Of a stretch of 64,000 nt of DNA, positions 25,851-33,565 are shown piece after piece; positions within the stretch are counted from its first letter, which is position 1; each line of letters starts with the position of its first letter. The DNA comes from Actinacidiphila alni. GTDB taxonomy: Bacteria > Actinomycetota > Actinomycetes > Streptomycetales > Streptomycetaceae. The notes under the pieces were generated by a model. That model made no database searches, was not told where the DNA came from, and saw only the letters and a list, made by a program, of their open reading frames with translations. The stretch lies in the NCBI RefSeq assembly GCF_900112845.1, contig NZ_FONG01000029.1, positions 1-64,000 of the forward strand. The letters are read 5' to 3'. The position numbers and the translations under genes were made by a program.

Positions 25851-26744
25851 TTGTTCTCCCGAATCCGCACCGCCGCCAGAACCGCCCAGGGCAAAGCGCT
25901 GGCCGTCGGCGCCGTCGGCGCGACCGTGGTACTCGCCGCGTCGCTGTCCGCGGGCGTCGCGTCGGCCCAGCCGGTGCCGTCCGGCAACGCCATTCCGATG
26001 GGCGACGGTTACATGGGCGTCGGCTACGTCCAGGACGGCAAGTCCTTCGCGCCCGACACACGGACGCTCCAGCTCGGCGCGGGCAGCGATGCCGTGACCC
26101 CGAACGCCACCACTCTGCCCGGTGTCGACGTCTCCCACTACCAGGGCACGATCAACTGGGGCTCCGTGCACGCCGCGGGCATCCAGTTCGCCTACATCAA
26201 GGCGACCGAGGGCACCACGTACAAGGACCCGCAGTTCAACGCCAACTACCTCAACGCCTACAACAACAAGGTGATCAGGGGCGCCTACCACTTCGCGCGG
26301 CCCGACGTCTCCACCGGTGCGGCCCAGGCCACGTACTTCGCCACGCACGGCGGCGCCTGGTCGGCCGACAATCTGACGCTCCCCGGCATGCTCGACCTCG
26401 AGGGCGGCTGCTACGGCAAGTCCGCCGCGTCGATGCAGTCCTGGATCCTGGACTTCTACAACACCTACAAGGCCAGGACCGGCCGCGACATGGTCATCTA
26501 CACCAGCGCCAGCTGGTGGAACTCCTGCACCGGCGGCTGGGGCGGCATGTCCGCGCGCAGCCCGCTGTTCGTGGCCCACTGGACCACCGCGGCCAGCCCG
26601 AACATCCCCAGCGGCTTCCCGTACTGGACGCTGTGGCAGTACACCGACTCCGGTTCGGTGAGCGGCATCTCGGGCGCCGTGGACCGCGACCGGTTCAACG
26701 GCACCCAGGCCCGTCTGCTGGCGCTGGCGAACAACACGCCGTGA
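25851..26744 (+). CDS. Secreted GH25 lysozyme (muramidase)
   Basis: This 297-residue exoenzyme starts at TTG 25851, justified by AGGAGG six bases upstream. It has a Sec signal (LAVGAVGATVVLAASLSAGVASA), a short pro-region, and the GH25 barrel: GVDVSHYQGTINW with the catalytic Asp, AYIKATEG, GAYHFARPD, and MLDLEGGCYG with the catalytic Asp/Glu pair. It is close to the N,O-diacetylmuramidases (cellosyl type) of streptomycetes and should hydrolyse peptidoglycan outside the cell. Tandem terminators follow. Confidence 0.92.
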   Translation: MFSRIRTAARTAQGKALAVGAVGATVVLAASLSAGVASAQPVPSGNAIPMGDGYMGVGYVQDGKSFAPDTRTLQLGAGSDAVTPNATTLPGVDVSHYQGTINWGSVHAAGIQFAYIKATEGTTYKDPQFNANYLNAYNNKVIRGAYHFARPDVSTGAAQATYFATHGGAWSADNLTLPGMLDLEGGCYGKSAASMQSWILDFYNTYKARTGRDMVIYTSASWWNSCTGGWGGMSARSPLFVAHWTTAASPNIPSGFPYWTLWQYTDSGSVSGISGAVDRDRFNGTQARLLALANNTP

Positions 26745-26758
26745 CCCGCGGCCCGCGC

Positions 26759-26795
26759 CCGGCCGCCGGGACGCCGTAAGGCGCCCGGCGGCCGG
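26759..26795 (+). terminator. Hairpin terminator 1 after the lysozyme gene
   Basis: Arms CCGGCCGCCGGG (26759-26770) and its complement (26784-26795) pair perfectly. The stem extends inward with CGCC/GGCG around a GTAA loop and one bulged base. Confidence 0.7.
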
Positions 26796-26807
26796 ACCGG
26801 CCCGCCC

Positions 26808-26845
26808 CGGCCGGTGGTACGGCCCTCGCGCCGTACCACCGGCCG
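26808..26845. terminator. Hairpin terminator 2, between lysozyme and terpene operon
   Basis: A perfect 15-bp stem (CGGCCGGTGGTACGG, 26808-26822, complement 26831-26845) with an 8-base loop. Together with the preceding hairpin it separates the lysozyme gene from the convergent terpene operon and may serve both directions. Confidence 0.7.
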
Positions 26846-26911
26846 CTCGCGTACCAGCGCGGGACGCGCCTTCGGACCGTCGCACCCGTACGGCCGTACG
26901 GCGCCGCACCG

Positions 26912-28021
26912 TTACACCCTGCGGTCCACCGCCATGTCGGCCAGCGCCGCCAGCAGGTGCGATCTGCCGGGATCCGGGACGGCGGTGGCCAGGCAGTCCA
27001 GCGCCCGGGCCCGCTGCCGGTCCGCCTCCCGCCGGGTCAGTTCCCGGCCGCCCGCCTCCTCCACCAGCGCGGTGGCGCGGACGACCTCGCGGTCGGTCAG
27101 CGGGCGCTCGGCCAGCGCGGCGAGCCGGTAGAGACCGGCAAGGCGCCGTCCGGCCGTGGTGCCGCTGCGGATCGCGGCCACCACCGGGAAGGAACGCTTG
27201 CGGCGCCGCAGATCACCGCCGGCCGCCTTGCCCGACAGGGCACTGTCGCCCCACACCCCGAGCAGGTCGTCGGCGAGCTGGAAGGCGAGCCCGATGTGGC
27301 GGCCGAAGGCGCGCAGCGCGCCCACCCGTTCCGGCGCCGCGCCCACCGCCTTCGCGCCGAGCGCGCACGCCGCCGCCAGCAGCGACGCCGTCTTGCCGTC
27401 GGCCATCCGCAGACAGTCCTCCTCGCGGACGTCGCTGCGGCTCTCGAAGACCAGGTCCTCGCCCTGCCCGGCCACCAGCGCCAGCAGCGCGTTCGCCAGC
27501 TCCCGCACCGCGTCCGTTCCCGCCGGCAGTGGCCCCTCCGACTCGGTGAGCAGCTTCATCGACAGCGCCATCAGGGCGTCACCGGCCAGTACGGCCTTGG
27601 CGTCGCCGAAGACCACCCACGCCGTGGGCCGCCCTCGGCGCAGCCGGTCGTCGTCCATGAAGTCGTCGTGCAGCAGCGAGAAATTGTGCACCAGCTCCAC
27701 CACCGCGGCCGCCCGTACCGCCTGCGGACCGGGAGCCCGGTACGCGGCGGGCGCCGACAGCGGCGGTCCGGCGGCCGGATCGAGCGCCTGCGCGCTCGCC
27801 AGCACCAGCGCGCCGCGCACGCCCTTGCCCCAGTCGCCCGCCGCCGGATTGCCCCGCGCGTCGCGCCAGCCGAAGTGGTAGCGGGCCACCGTACGGACCG
27901 GCTCCGGCAGTTCGGCGACCGCGCGCTCCAGCACCGGGCCGGTCACCGAACGCGCCCACCCCAGCACTTCCTGGACATCGGGGAGCGCGCCGTTCACCGT
28001 CCCGCTCGGCGCGCCGGTCAC
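26912..28021 (-). CDS. Polyprenyl diphosphate synthase (FPP/GGPP-type)
   Basis: This 369-residue trans-prenyltransferase has the first aspartate-rich motif LLHDDFMDDDRLRRG (Asp119-Asp125) and the second as FQLADDLLGVWGD (Asp251-Asp252), plus the conserved RRG-P-W and DGKTASLL segments. It condenses IPP with an allylic diphosphate to the cyclase substrate. Chain length cannot be assigned, because the positions before the first motif (VHNFSLLHDD) do not decide C15 against C20. It is the third gene of the operon: its start overlaps the cyclase stop by 4 bp. It lacks the long disordered N-terminus of encapsulin-cargo polyprenyl transferases. Confidence 0.88.
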   Translation of the reverse strand: MTGAPSGTVNGALPDVQEVLGWARSVTGPVLERAVAELPEPVRTVARYHFGWRDARGNPAAGDWGKGVRGALVLASAQALDPAAGPPLSAPAAYRAPGPQAVRAAAVVELVHNFSLLHDDFMDDDRLRRGRPTAWVVFGDAKAVLAGDALMALSMKLLTESEGPLPAGTDAVRELANALLALVAGQGEDLVFESRSDVREEDCLRMADGKTASLLAAACALGAKAVGAAPERVGALRAFGRHIGLAFQLADDLLGVWGDSALSGKAAGGDLRRRKRSFPVVAAIRSGTTAGRRLAGLYRLAALAERPLTDREVVRATALVEEAGGRELTRREADRQRARALDCLATAVPDPGRSHLLAALADMAVDRRV

Positions 28022-29058
28022 CGTTCCGCCCCCGTGAGCCGGCCTTCCAGATACTCCTCGGGCCGTTCCTCACCGGTCGCCGCCGAGGTGCGGTAACGCT
28101 TCGTGCGCCGCGACCAGTCCAGATTGCCGCGCATCCAGGTCCGCATCCCGTCCAGATAACGGCCCAGCGGACCGGCCCAGTCGGGATGGGCGACCAGCAC
28201 GTCCCGCTCGTGCGCCAGGAAGCGGCCGGTCTCCGCGTCGATCGCGGCGTGCACCCGCTCCAGCGCCTGACGCTCCGTCAAACCACGGTGGTGCTGCACG
28301 ACATAGACGAGATTGTGGACCTCGCCCAGCGCCCGCTCCTTGGCGAGCGAATACACGTCGTTGGTCCAGCACACCACATTGCACGCCGCGTCCAGTGCGG
28401 CGCCGAACTCGCGGCTCCCGCGCACCTCGTCGGGCATCCGCGTGGGCCGCACGATCTCGATGAGGTCCATGCAGACGTAAATGGCCCCGGTGTGACGGCG
28501 GTTGGCGATGTAGACGTCCTCCGGCGGGACGATGCCGCCGATCCGGTTGCCCGCCTCCCACAGCGCCGCCGTGCTCAGGCACTGCTCCAGATGGCCGATG
28601 AACCGGCGGTCCCAGCCCGGTGGCGCGTCCGCCGTGGTGCGCCGCCACAGATCGGCCAGCGAGGAGACCACGGTCGGCAGCGCGGAGCCGCCCCCGGCCG
28701 GGTCGGGACCGCGGCCGTCGAGCACGGCCCGCATCTGGTCGACGACATCGCCCACCTGGTCCTGGCTGCGCCCGAACAGGCCGTCGTCGAGCTGGTCGTC
28801 GACCAGGAAGAGCCAGGCGAACCAGTCGGCCATCAGCTCCAGATGCGCCGCGTTCGCCTCCGGGTAGACCAGGGCCGCGAACCAGCCGAAGTCGGCCCGG
28901 TCGAAGCGCTGCCTGGCCGACTCGCGCCGCACCAGACCCGCGTCGCGCGCCCACCCGGCCAAGTGGTCCCGCGCGGCGTCCGCGTGCGGATTGACGCGGT
29001 ACGGGAAGGGGCTGGTGATCTCCGGCAGTCCGGCGCCGCCCGGCGCCCCGCCGGTCAC
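28018..29058 (-). CDS. Class I terpene cyclase
   Basis: This 346-residue synthase of the pentalenene-synthase-like bacterial group has the aspartate-rich motif FLVDDQLDDG (Asp87-Asp91), the NSE triad NDVYSLAKE, and the C-terminal RY pair in SRRTKRY. These bind the Mg2+-diphosphate cluster and ionise the prenyl diphosphate. The active site looks complete. Product skeleton and chain length cannot be read from sequence. It is coupled by 4-bp overlaps to the P450 upstream and the prenyl synthase downstream, so all three act in one pathway. Confidence 0.9.
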   Translation of the reverse strand: MTGGAPGGAGLPEITSPFPYRVNPHADAARDHLAGWARDAGLVRRESARQRFDRADFGWFAALVYPEANAAHLELMADWFAWLFLVDDQLDDGLFGRSQDQVGDVVDQMRAVLDGRGPDPAGGGSALPTVVSSLADLWRRTTADAPPGWDRRFIGHLEQCLSTAALWEAGNRIGGIVPPEDVYIANRRHTGAIYVCMDLIEIVRPTRMPDEVRGSREFGAALDAACNVVCWTNDVYSLAKERALGEVHNLVYVVQHHRGLTERQALERVHAAIDAETGRFLAHERDVLVAHPDWAGPLGRYLDGMRTWMRGNLDWSRRTKRYRTSAATGEERPEEYLEGRLTGAER

Positions 29059-30419
29059 CGGCGCTCCAGACGTAACCGCACGCCGCCCTTGGGGTGCAGG
29101 GTGATCAGCGCTTCCGGCACGACCTCGGGGGCGCCCTCGGGCAGCACCAGCCGGTAGCGGCGCGCGACCGTCGCCAGCACGAGGATGAGTTCGGTGAGCG
29201 CGAAGTGCTTGCCGATGCAGACCCGTTGGCCCACACCGAACGGCAGATAGGCGTGCTTGGGACGGCGGGCGACCTCCTCCTTGCCGAAGCGCTCCGGCCG
29301 GAATTCCTCCGGCTCGTCCCAGAAGTCCGGGTGCCGGTGCAGGAAGTAGCTGTTGATCAGCATGTTGCTGCCGGCCGGGACACGGTAACCGTCGATCACG
29401 TCGTCCTCGGTGGCGTGCCGCATGAACTGGTAGGCGGGGGAGTAGATGCGCAGCGTCTCGTCGACGACGGTACGGGTGTACGTCAGCTCGCGCAGGTCCT
29501 CGAAGCGCGGCGTCCGGTCGCCCACCACCCGGTCGACCTCCTCGTGCACCTTCTTCTCGACCTCGGGGTGCCGGGCCAGCAGATAGAACGCCCAGGACAG
29601 CGTGTTGGTGGTCGTCTCGTACGCGCCGATGCAGATGTTGAGCACCTCGTGGTGCAGCTGTTCGAGGTCCATGCCGCCGCCGTCGACCTCGTCCACGGTG
29701 TGCAGCAGCAGCGTCAGCAGGTCCGTCTCCTCGCCGACGGCGACCTCCTCGGCCAGCCGCTTGCGCACGAAACCGGAGACGAAGGCGTCCATCTCGTCGA
29801 TGGCCCGGCGCAGCCGACGGTGGCCGGGGGTCGGCACGCTCAGCGGCGGGAAGGGGAAGCGGAAGAAGGCGCCGAGGATGGAATTCGCCGCGCCGAAGGC
29901 CCGCTCGAAGGCGAGCGCGGTGTCGGTCACGTCCGCGCTGAACAGCGAACGGATGACGATCCGCAGCGCCAGCGCGCCGATCTCGTCGGTGACGTCGAGC
30001 GTGTCACCGGGGCCGTAGACCCGCTCCCAGTGCTCCAGGCTGCGCGCCGTCTCGTCGGTCATGTTGCGGGCGAAGGCGCTGACCGCCTTCGGGGTGAAGT
30101 GCGGTGCCATCATGCGGCGCTGACGCCGCCACAGCTCCATGTCCGCGTTGGCGATGAGCCCCTTGCGCAGCACCGGGCGGACGATCTTGAAGAGACTGGC
30201 GTTCTTGTCGTACTTGTCGCCCTTGTCGATGAGTATGTGCTGAATGTGGTCGGGATGATTCACCATGACCATGGGTATCCCGAGCGGCCGGAAACGGAAT
30301 ATGTCGCCGTGCCGGGCCAGTCCGCGGGAGAGGAAGGCGAGCTGGTCGCGTTTGAAAGCGAGCAGCCCGCCCGAGCCGTCGTTGAAGGTGACCGAAGGGA
30401 GTTCCTTGACCTGTGGCAT
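29055..30419 (-). CDS. Cytochrome P450, terpene-operon first gene
   Basis: This 454-residue P450 has the I-helix motif CIGAYETTTNTLSWAF, the ExxR helix DETLRIYSP, and the heme loop PFGVGQRVCIGKHFAL. It is longer than typical soluble bacterial P450s and in overall pattern resembles the pentalenene-oxygenase (CYP183) and CYP102-related groups. It probably oxidises the hydrocarbon made by the adjacent cyclase. ATG 30419 (MPQVKEL) with GAGG upstream is preferred to ATG 30431. No ferredoxin or reductase is adjacent. Confidence 0.88.
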   Translation of the reverse strand: MPQVKELPSVTFNDGSGGLLAFKRDQLAFLSRGLARHGDIFRFRPLGIPMVMVNHPDHIQHILIDKGDKYDKNASLFKIVRPVLRKGLIANADMELWRRQRRMMAPHFTPKAVSAFARNMTDETARSLEHWERVYGPGDTLDVTDEIGALALRIVIRSLFSADVTDTALAFERAFGAANSILGAFFRFPFPPLSVPTPGHRRLRRAIDEMDAFVSGFVRKRLAEEVAVGEETDLLTLLLHTVDEVDGGGMDLEQLHHEVLNICIGAYETTTNTLSWAFYLLARHPEVEKKVHEEVDRVVGDRTPRFEDLRELTYTRTVVDETLRIYSPAYQFMRHATEDDVIDGYRVPAGSNMLINSYFLHRHPDFWDEPEEFRPERFGKEEVARRPKHAYLPFGVGQRVCIGKHFALTELILVLATVARRYRLVLPEGAPEVVPEALITLHPKGGVRLRLERR

Positions 30420-30808
30420 GCGCGACCTCATTCACTGGTGTGTCGGCACTTGCGTACGGGGTGGCTCTCGTCGTCCGGCTGAGGTGCGGGAATCACTGCG
30501 GTATTCAGGAACGCCGCGCGCGGTACGTGACCAGCGCGGGAGGCGGTGATTTCAGGGCGGCGTCCGCCATGAATGGCGCAAAACGATCCCTGGGCGCGCT
30601 GTCCATTATGCCCGGGAAGCGGGGGTCGGTGGCGAATGCAGGAATTGGTGTCGATGCGCCTTCTCCTGGGAATTCGGCGACTGGACGCGGAAGTGTTTCC
30701 GTGCGACGTTTCCGACGGGACCGCCTTGCGAATTCAGCGTAGACGACACGGTCGACGGCAGGTGGGCTTTCAGTACGAGCGTCACGCTTTGGCGGACGCC
30801 GCCCGGGA
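30420..30808. other. Intergenic region upstream of the terpene operon
   Basis: This 389-base stretch has no convincing gene. It should hold the operon promoter. On the minus strand a CATAAT box (about 30610-30605) inside GGGCATAATGGACAG is the best -10 candidate, without a good -35. The lysR stop lies at its right edge. No strong hairpin seen. Confidence 0.35.
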
Positions 30809-31717
30809 TCAGCCGGCGTCCTGCCGTGGCCCCGCGACCCGTACGCAGCAACGGACGAAGTCCCGTACCACCGCATTGCCGTCGTCGGCGGGGGACCGGG
30901 CGACCGCGACCTCGCTGCCGCTGACACCGCTGACGGGCCGGTAGACGATGCCGGGCCTGGCGTAGAAACGCGCGGCGGACGCGGGCGCCAGTGCGATGCC
31001 GAAACCGTTGGCGATGGCGTTCAGCCAGTCGTCCGGCAGATCCGTGACGGCGCCGACCCGGACCGGGCGCCCGTCCCGCTCGGCCGCCGCCAGCCACTCG
31101 TCACGCCAGGCGCCCGCCTCCGGCACGGCCGCCACGAAGGGCTCGTCCCACACCTCACGGAAGGCGATCTCCGCGCGGTCCGCCAGTCGGTGGCCCGCGG
31201 GGAGCGCGATCCAGCGCGGCTCACTGAACAGCGGCGTGATCCGCAGCGCCTCCTGCCCCGGGAACGGCAGCCGCACCAGCGCGACATCGACGTCCCCGTC
31301 GGCCAGCCCCGCGCTCGGATTCGACCAGGGCGCCTGCCGCATCTCCACCCGCCAGCCCGGCCTGCGGCGGCCGAATTCCGCGATGATGTGCGGGGTCGCC
31401 TCATTGGCGGCGCTGGCGAGAAAGCCGACCCGCAGCACCCGGGCGCCACGGCGCTCGACGCTCCTGGCCTCCCGCAGCAGCCCGTCGAGGTCCGCCAGCA
31501 GACCCGGCGTCCGTGCCGCGAGCAGCCGGCCCGCCTCCGTCGGGGTCATCCCGGTCCGGGAGCGGGTGAACAGCCGCACCCCGAGCAGGCGTTCCAGCTG
31601 CCGGATCTGCTTGGTGAGCGCCGGCTGCGACACATACAGCCGCTCCGCGGCGCGGGTGAGCGTGCCCTCCTCCGCGACGGCGACGAAGTAGCGCAGCAGA
31701 CGGGTGTCCAGATCCAT
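30809..31717 (-). CDS. LysR-family transcriptional regulator
   Basis: This 302-residue regulator has the N-terminal winged helix (RLLRYFVAVAEEGTLTRAAERL, then VSQPALTKQIRQLE) and a periplasmic-binding-like effector domain (VLRVGFLASAANEATP onward). ATG 31717 follows TAACCT by six bases, so it is probably leaderless. It is divergent from the DoxX-like gene; an ATA-N8-TAT inverted repeat at 31729-31742 in the gap is a plausible LysR site. Regulation of the DoxX gene is inferred from layout. A role for the terpene operon behind it is possible but not shown. Confidence 0.87.
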   Translation of the reverse strand: MDLDTRLLRYFVAVAEEGTLTRAAERLYVSQPALTKQIRQLERLLGVRLFTRSRTGMTPTEAGRLLAARTPGLLADLDGLLREARSVERRGARVLRVGFLASAANEATPHIIAEFGRRRPGWRVEMRQAPWSNPSAGLADGDVDVALVRLPFPGQEALRITPLFSEPRWIALPAGHRLADRAEIAFREVWDEPFVAAVPEAGAWRDEWLAAAERDGRPVRVGAVTDLPDDWLNAIANGFGIALAPASAARFYARPGIVYRPVSGVSGSEVAVARSPADDGNAVVRDFVRCCVRVAGPRQDAG

Positions 31718-31728
31718 GCCGCCAGGTT

Positions 31729-31742
31729 ATAGCCGCAGGTAT
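31729..31742. promoter_or_regulatory. Candidate LysR binding site
   Basis: ATAGCCGCAGGTAT has inverted ATA/TAT arms spaced by 8 bases. It lies directly upstream of the lysR -10 box, in the divergent gap, where LysR proteins usually bind. Confidence 0.35.
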
Positions 31743-31864
31743 TGGACGGCGCGACAGGCTCTCACGAGGCTTGCGGACAAGGGCGCTTCGCCGCGCGTCG
31801 AGCCCCCGCCGACTCCCGCTCACGCACACCGACCACCATCCACGCACGCCGAAGGACCGTCCTC

Positions 31865-32215
31865 ATGACCGCCGTTTATGTGATCGTCACGCTCGTCACC
31901 GTCCTCGCCACCGGTGCGGAAGCGGTGGCGTGCTTCGCCCGCGCCGATTTCGTCGTCGGCAATTCGGCCGAGGTCGGGGTTCCTCCGGCCTGGCTGCCGC
32001 GGCTCGCCGCCCTGAAGATCGCCGGCGCGGCGGGTCTGCTGCTCGGTCTCGCGGGCATACGGCCGCTCGCGCTCGCCGCCGCGACCGGCCTCGTCCTGTT
32101 CTTCGTCGCGGCCCTCGCCGCACACCTCCGGGCCCGCGTCTTCCACAACATCGCCTTCCCCGCCGGGTATCTGGCGCTGGCCGCGGCGACCCTCGCGCTG
32201 ACCGCCGCTCACTGA
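31865..32215 (+). CDS. DoxX-like membrane protein
   Basis: This 116-residue protein has four hydrophobic segments (VIVTLVTVLATGAEAVACF, AALKIAGAAGLLLGLAG, LALAAATGLVLFFVAALAAH, AGYLALAAATLALTAA), the size and spacing of DoxX/DoxD-like proteins. Family members are linked to quinone or thiol redox at the membrane, but the function is not settled. ATG 31865 is taken; no strong ribosome binding site is seen. The divergent LysR is the likely regulator. Confidence 0.72.
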   Translation: MTAVYVIVTLVTVLATGAEAVACFARADFVVGNSAEVGVPPAWLPRLAALKIAGAAGLLLGLAGIRPLALAAATGLVLFFVAALAAHLRARVFHNIAFPAGYLALAAATLALTAAH

Positions 32216-32250
32216 CCGCCGTCCACTGACCGGAGCCCGCACGCAGCCGG

Positions 32251-32286
32251 AGGTGCCGGGCGCCCCGAGCGGAGCGACCGGCACCT
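32251..32286 (+). terminator. Weak hairpin between convergent genes
   Basis: Arms AGGTGCCGG (32251-32259) and CCGGCACCT (32278-32286) pair perfectly with an 18-base loop, between the DoxX stop and the stop of the minus-strand membrane gene at 32319. Confidence 0.4.
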
Positions 32287-32318
32287 ACGCGAGCGGCACG
32301 TACACGACAGGCGGCGGC

Positions 32319-33158
32319 TCACCAACCGCCGTCGAAGAAGGCCGCGAGCGCCTGCGGGGAGTGCGCCGCACTCGTGGCGTTCGCGACCGCCACGACCAGC
32401 ACCACCGCCGTCAGGGCCGCGCAGCCCGCGACGCCCCACGTCAGCGGACGGCGCGCCCGCGTACCGGCCGGCGCGGCGGACGCCCTGCGCCGCCGCCACA
32501 GGACCACGGTCGCCGCGCCGAGGGCGAGCGCCACCACGGCCGCCATCGCCGCGAGCACCGCGTGGTAGACCGCGAAGTCGTCGACCATGACGGCCAGCGC
32601 GGGGGAGTGCCGGCCGTCGGGGTAGTCGGCGAGCTGCTGCCTGGCCTGCGCGACCGTCGTACCGACACCGCTGTCCGTGCCGCCGCCCGACAGCATCGGG
32701 AGCAGCGAGGCGAAGGGCGCCGCCGCGCCCTGCACATTGGCCACCAGGGCGACCAGCGCGAAGGTCCCGGTCGTCGCGACGAACGTCCACGGCAGGACGA
32801 GTGAACGGCGCGTACGTTCGCCGGCCCGCTCCCGCCGCAGCCGCCACAAGACGATGCCGAGCGCCACCACCGAGGCCAGCAGCAGCGCGCTGACGCCCGC
32901 CTTGACCACGTGGAAGCGGAACCAGAAGGAGACCGTGGCGTCCAGTTGGCCGGGGAAGTCCTGGCTGCCCGAGTCCCAGTACGCGACCAGGCCGTGCCGG
33001 AAGGTCGTGCCGACGTTGCCGGTGTTGACCGAGCTGCGCGCCAGGGCGTTGGGCGCGATGAAGAACGCGACGAGCAGCGCCCCGGTCGCGGCGGTCAGCA
33101 GACCGATCTGCCGCCGGGGCGTGGCCGTGAGACGGGGCAGGGAGCCGAGGGAGTCCAT
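32319..33158 (-). CDS. Hypothetical integral membrane protein
   Basis: This 279-residue protein has four predicted helices (IGLLTAATGALLVAFFIAPNAL; VVKAGVSALLLASVVALGIVLW; LVLPWTFVATTGTFALVALVA; AVYHAVLAAMAAVVALALGAA) and a fifth near the C-terminus (ALTAVVLVVAVANA), with two extracytoplasmic loops. No family is recognised. ATG 33158 (MDSLGSLP) has AAGG seven bases upstream; the long upstream extension reads as non-coding. It is divergent from the membrane protein at 33566 across a repeat-bearing gap. Confidence 0.65.
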   Translation of the reverse strand: MDSLGSLPRLTATPRRQIGLLTAATGALLVAFFIAPNALARSSVNTGNVGTTFRHGLVAYWDSGSQDFPGQLDATVSFWFRFHVVKAGVSALLLASVVALGIVLWRLRRERAGERTRRSLVLPWTFVATTGTFALVALVANVQGAAAPFASLLPMLSGGGTDSGVGTTVAQARQQLADYPDGRHSPALAVMVDDFAVYHAVLAAMAAVVALALGAATVVLWRRRRASAAPAGTRARRPLTWGVAGCAALTAVVLVVAVANATSAAHSPQALAAFFDGGW

Positions 33159-33280
33159 GAAGGGCCTTTGCGTGTGGGTGCGCCGGAGGCGGCGCGGGCC
33201 CGCGGGGGACGGTGATCGGGACCCGAGGACGTGACCGTAACCCGCCGCTGACCTGCCTGTCCGTGGGGCAGGCCGCCGAT

Positions 33281-33308
33281 CATGGGGTAGGGCTGGCCCC
33301 ACCCCATG
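33281..33308. promoter_or_regulatory. 28-bp near-perfect palindrome (operator candidate)
   Basis: CATGGGGTAGGGC and GCCCCACCCCATG are complementary at 12 of 13 positions and are separated by 2 bases. Such a short loop is unsuited to an RNA terminator, so a dimeric protein site is more likely. Confidence 0.45.
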
Positions 33309-33420
33309 GCGCACCCCGGGCGGGCTTGCCGTCCCCCGAACGGGTTGCCGATGCCGTCGCTGCGGGCGCGTCCCGCGCACCCGGGCCGACCTGGAGCCGA
33401 GGATTTCGCACATCCCAACA

Positions 33421-33480
33421 GGCGACGGAAGCCGACGGAAGCCGACCGAAGCCGACGGCATCGGACGTCGGCCGACGGAA
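33421..33480. repeat. 10-bp tandem repeats
   Basis: The unit GCCGACGGAA recurs in exact 10-bp register at 33421 (first base differs), 33431, 33441 and 33451 (with changes), and again at 33471. The period equals about one helical turn, so all copies face the same side of the DNA. Confidence 0.6.
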
Positions 33481-33565
33481 TCCCGCCGACCCGGCGGACG
33501 GCATCAGCACACCGCGGGCCCGACCGCGGCCCCGCGGCACAGGCAGACCAGGAGAGTGGACGGCG

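Larger units (their letters stand above)
33159..33565. other. Divergent intergenic region with palindrome and 10-bp repeats
   Basis: This 407-base gap has no convincing gene. It contains a near-perfect palindrome at 33281-33308 and a run of 10-bp tandem repeats at 33421-33480 (both listed separately). These probably contribute to regulation of the two divergent membrane-protein genes. Confidence 0.5.

Noticed and set aside
26912..28021. Prenyl synthase as an encapsulin-cargo enzyme of the 2-methylisoborneol type
   Set aside because: It lacks the long disordered N-terminal targeting region, and no encapsulin shell or C-methyltransferase gene is adjacent.
33421..33480. The 10-bp repeats as a CRISPR-like array
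   Set aside because: Units are only 10 bp, adjacent with no spacers, and no cas genes are present.
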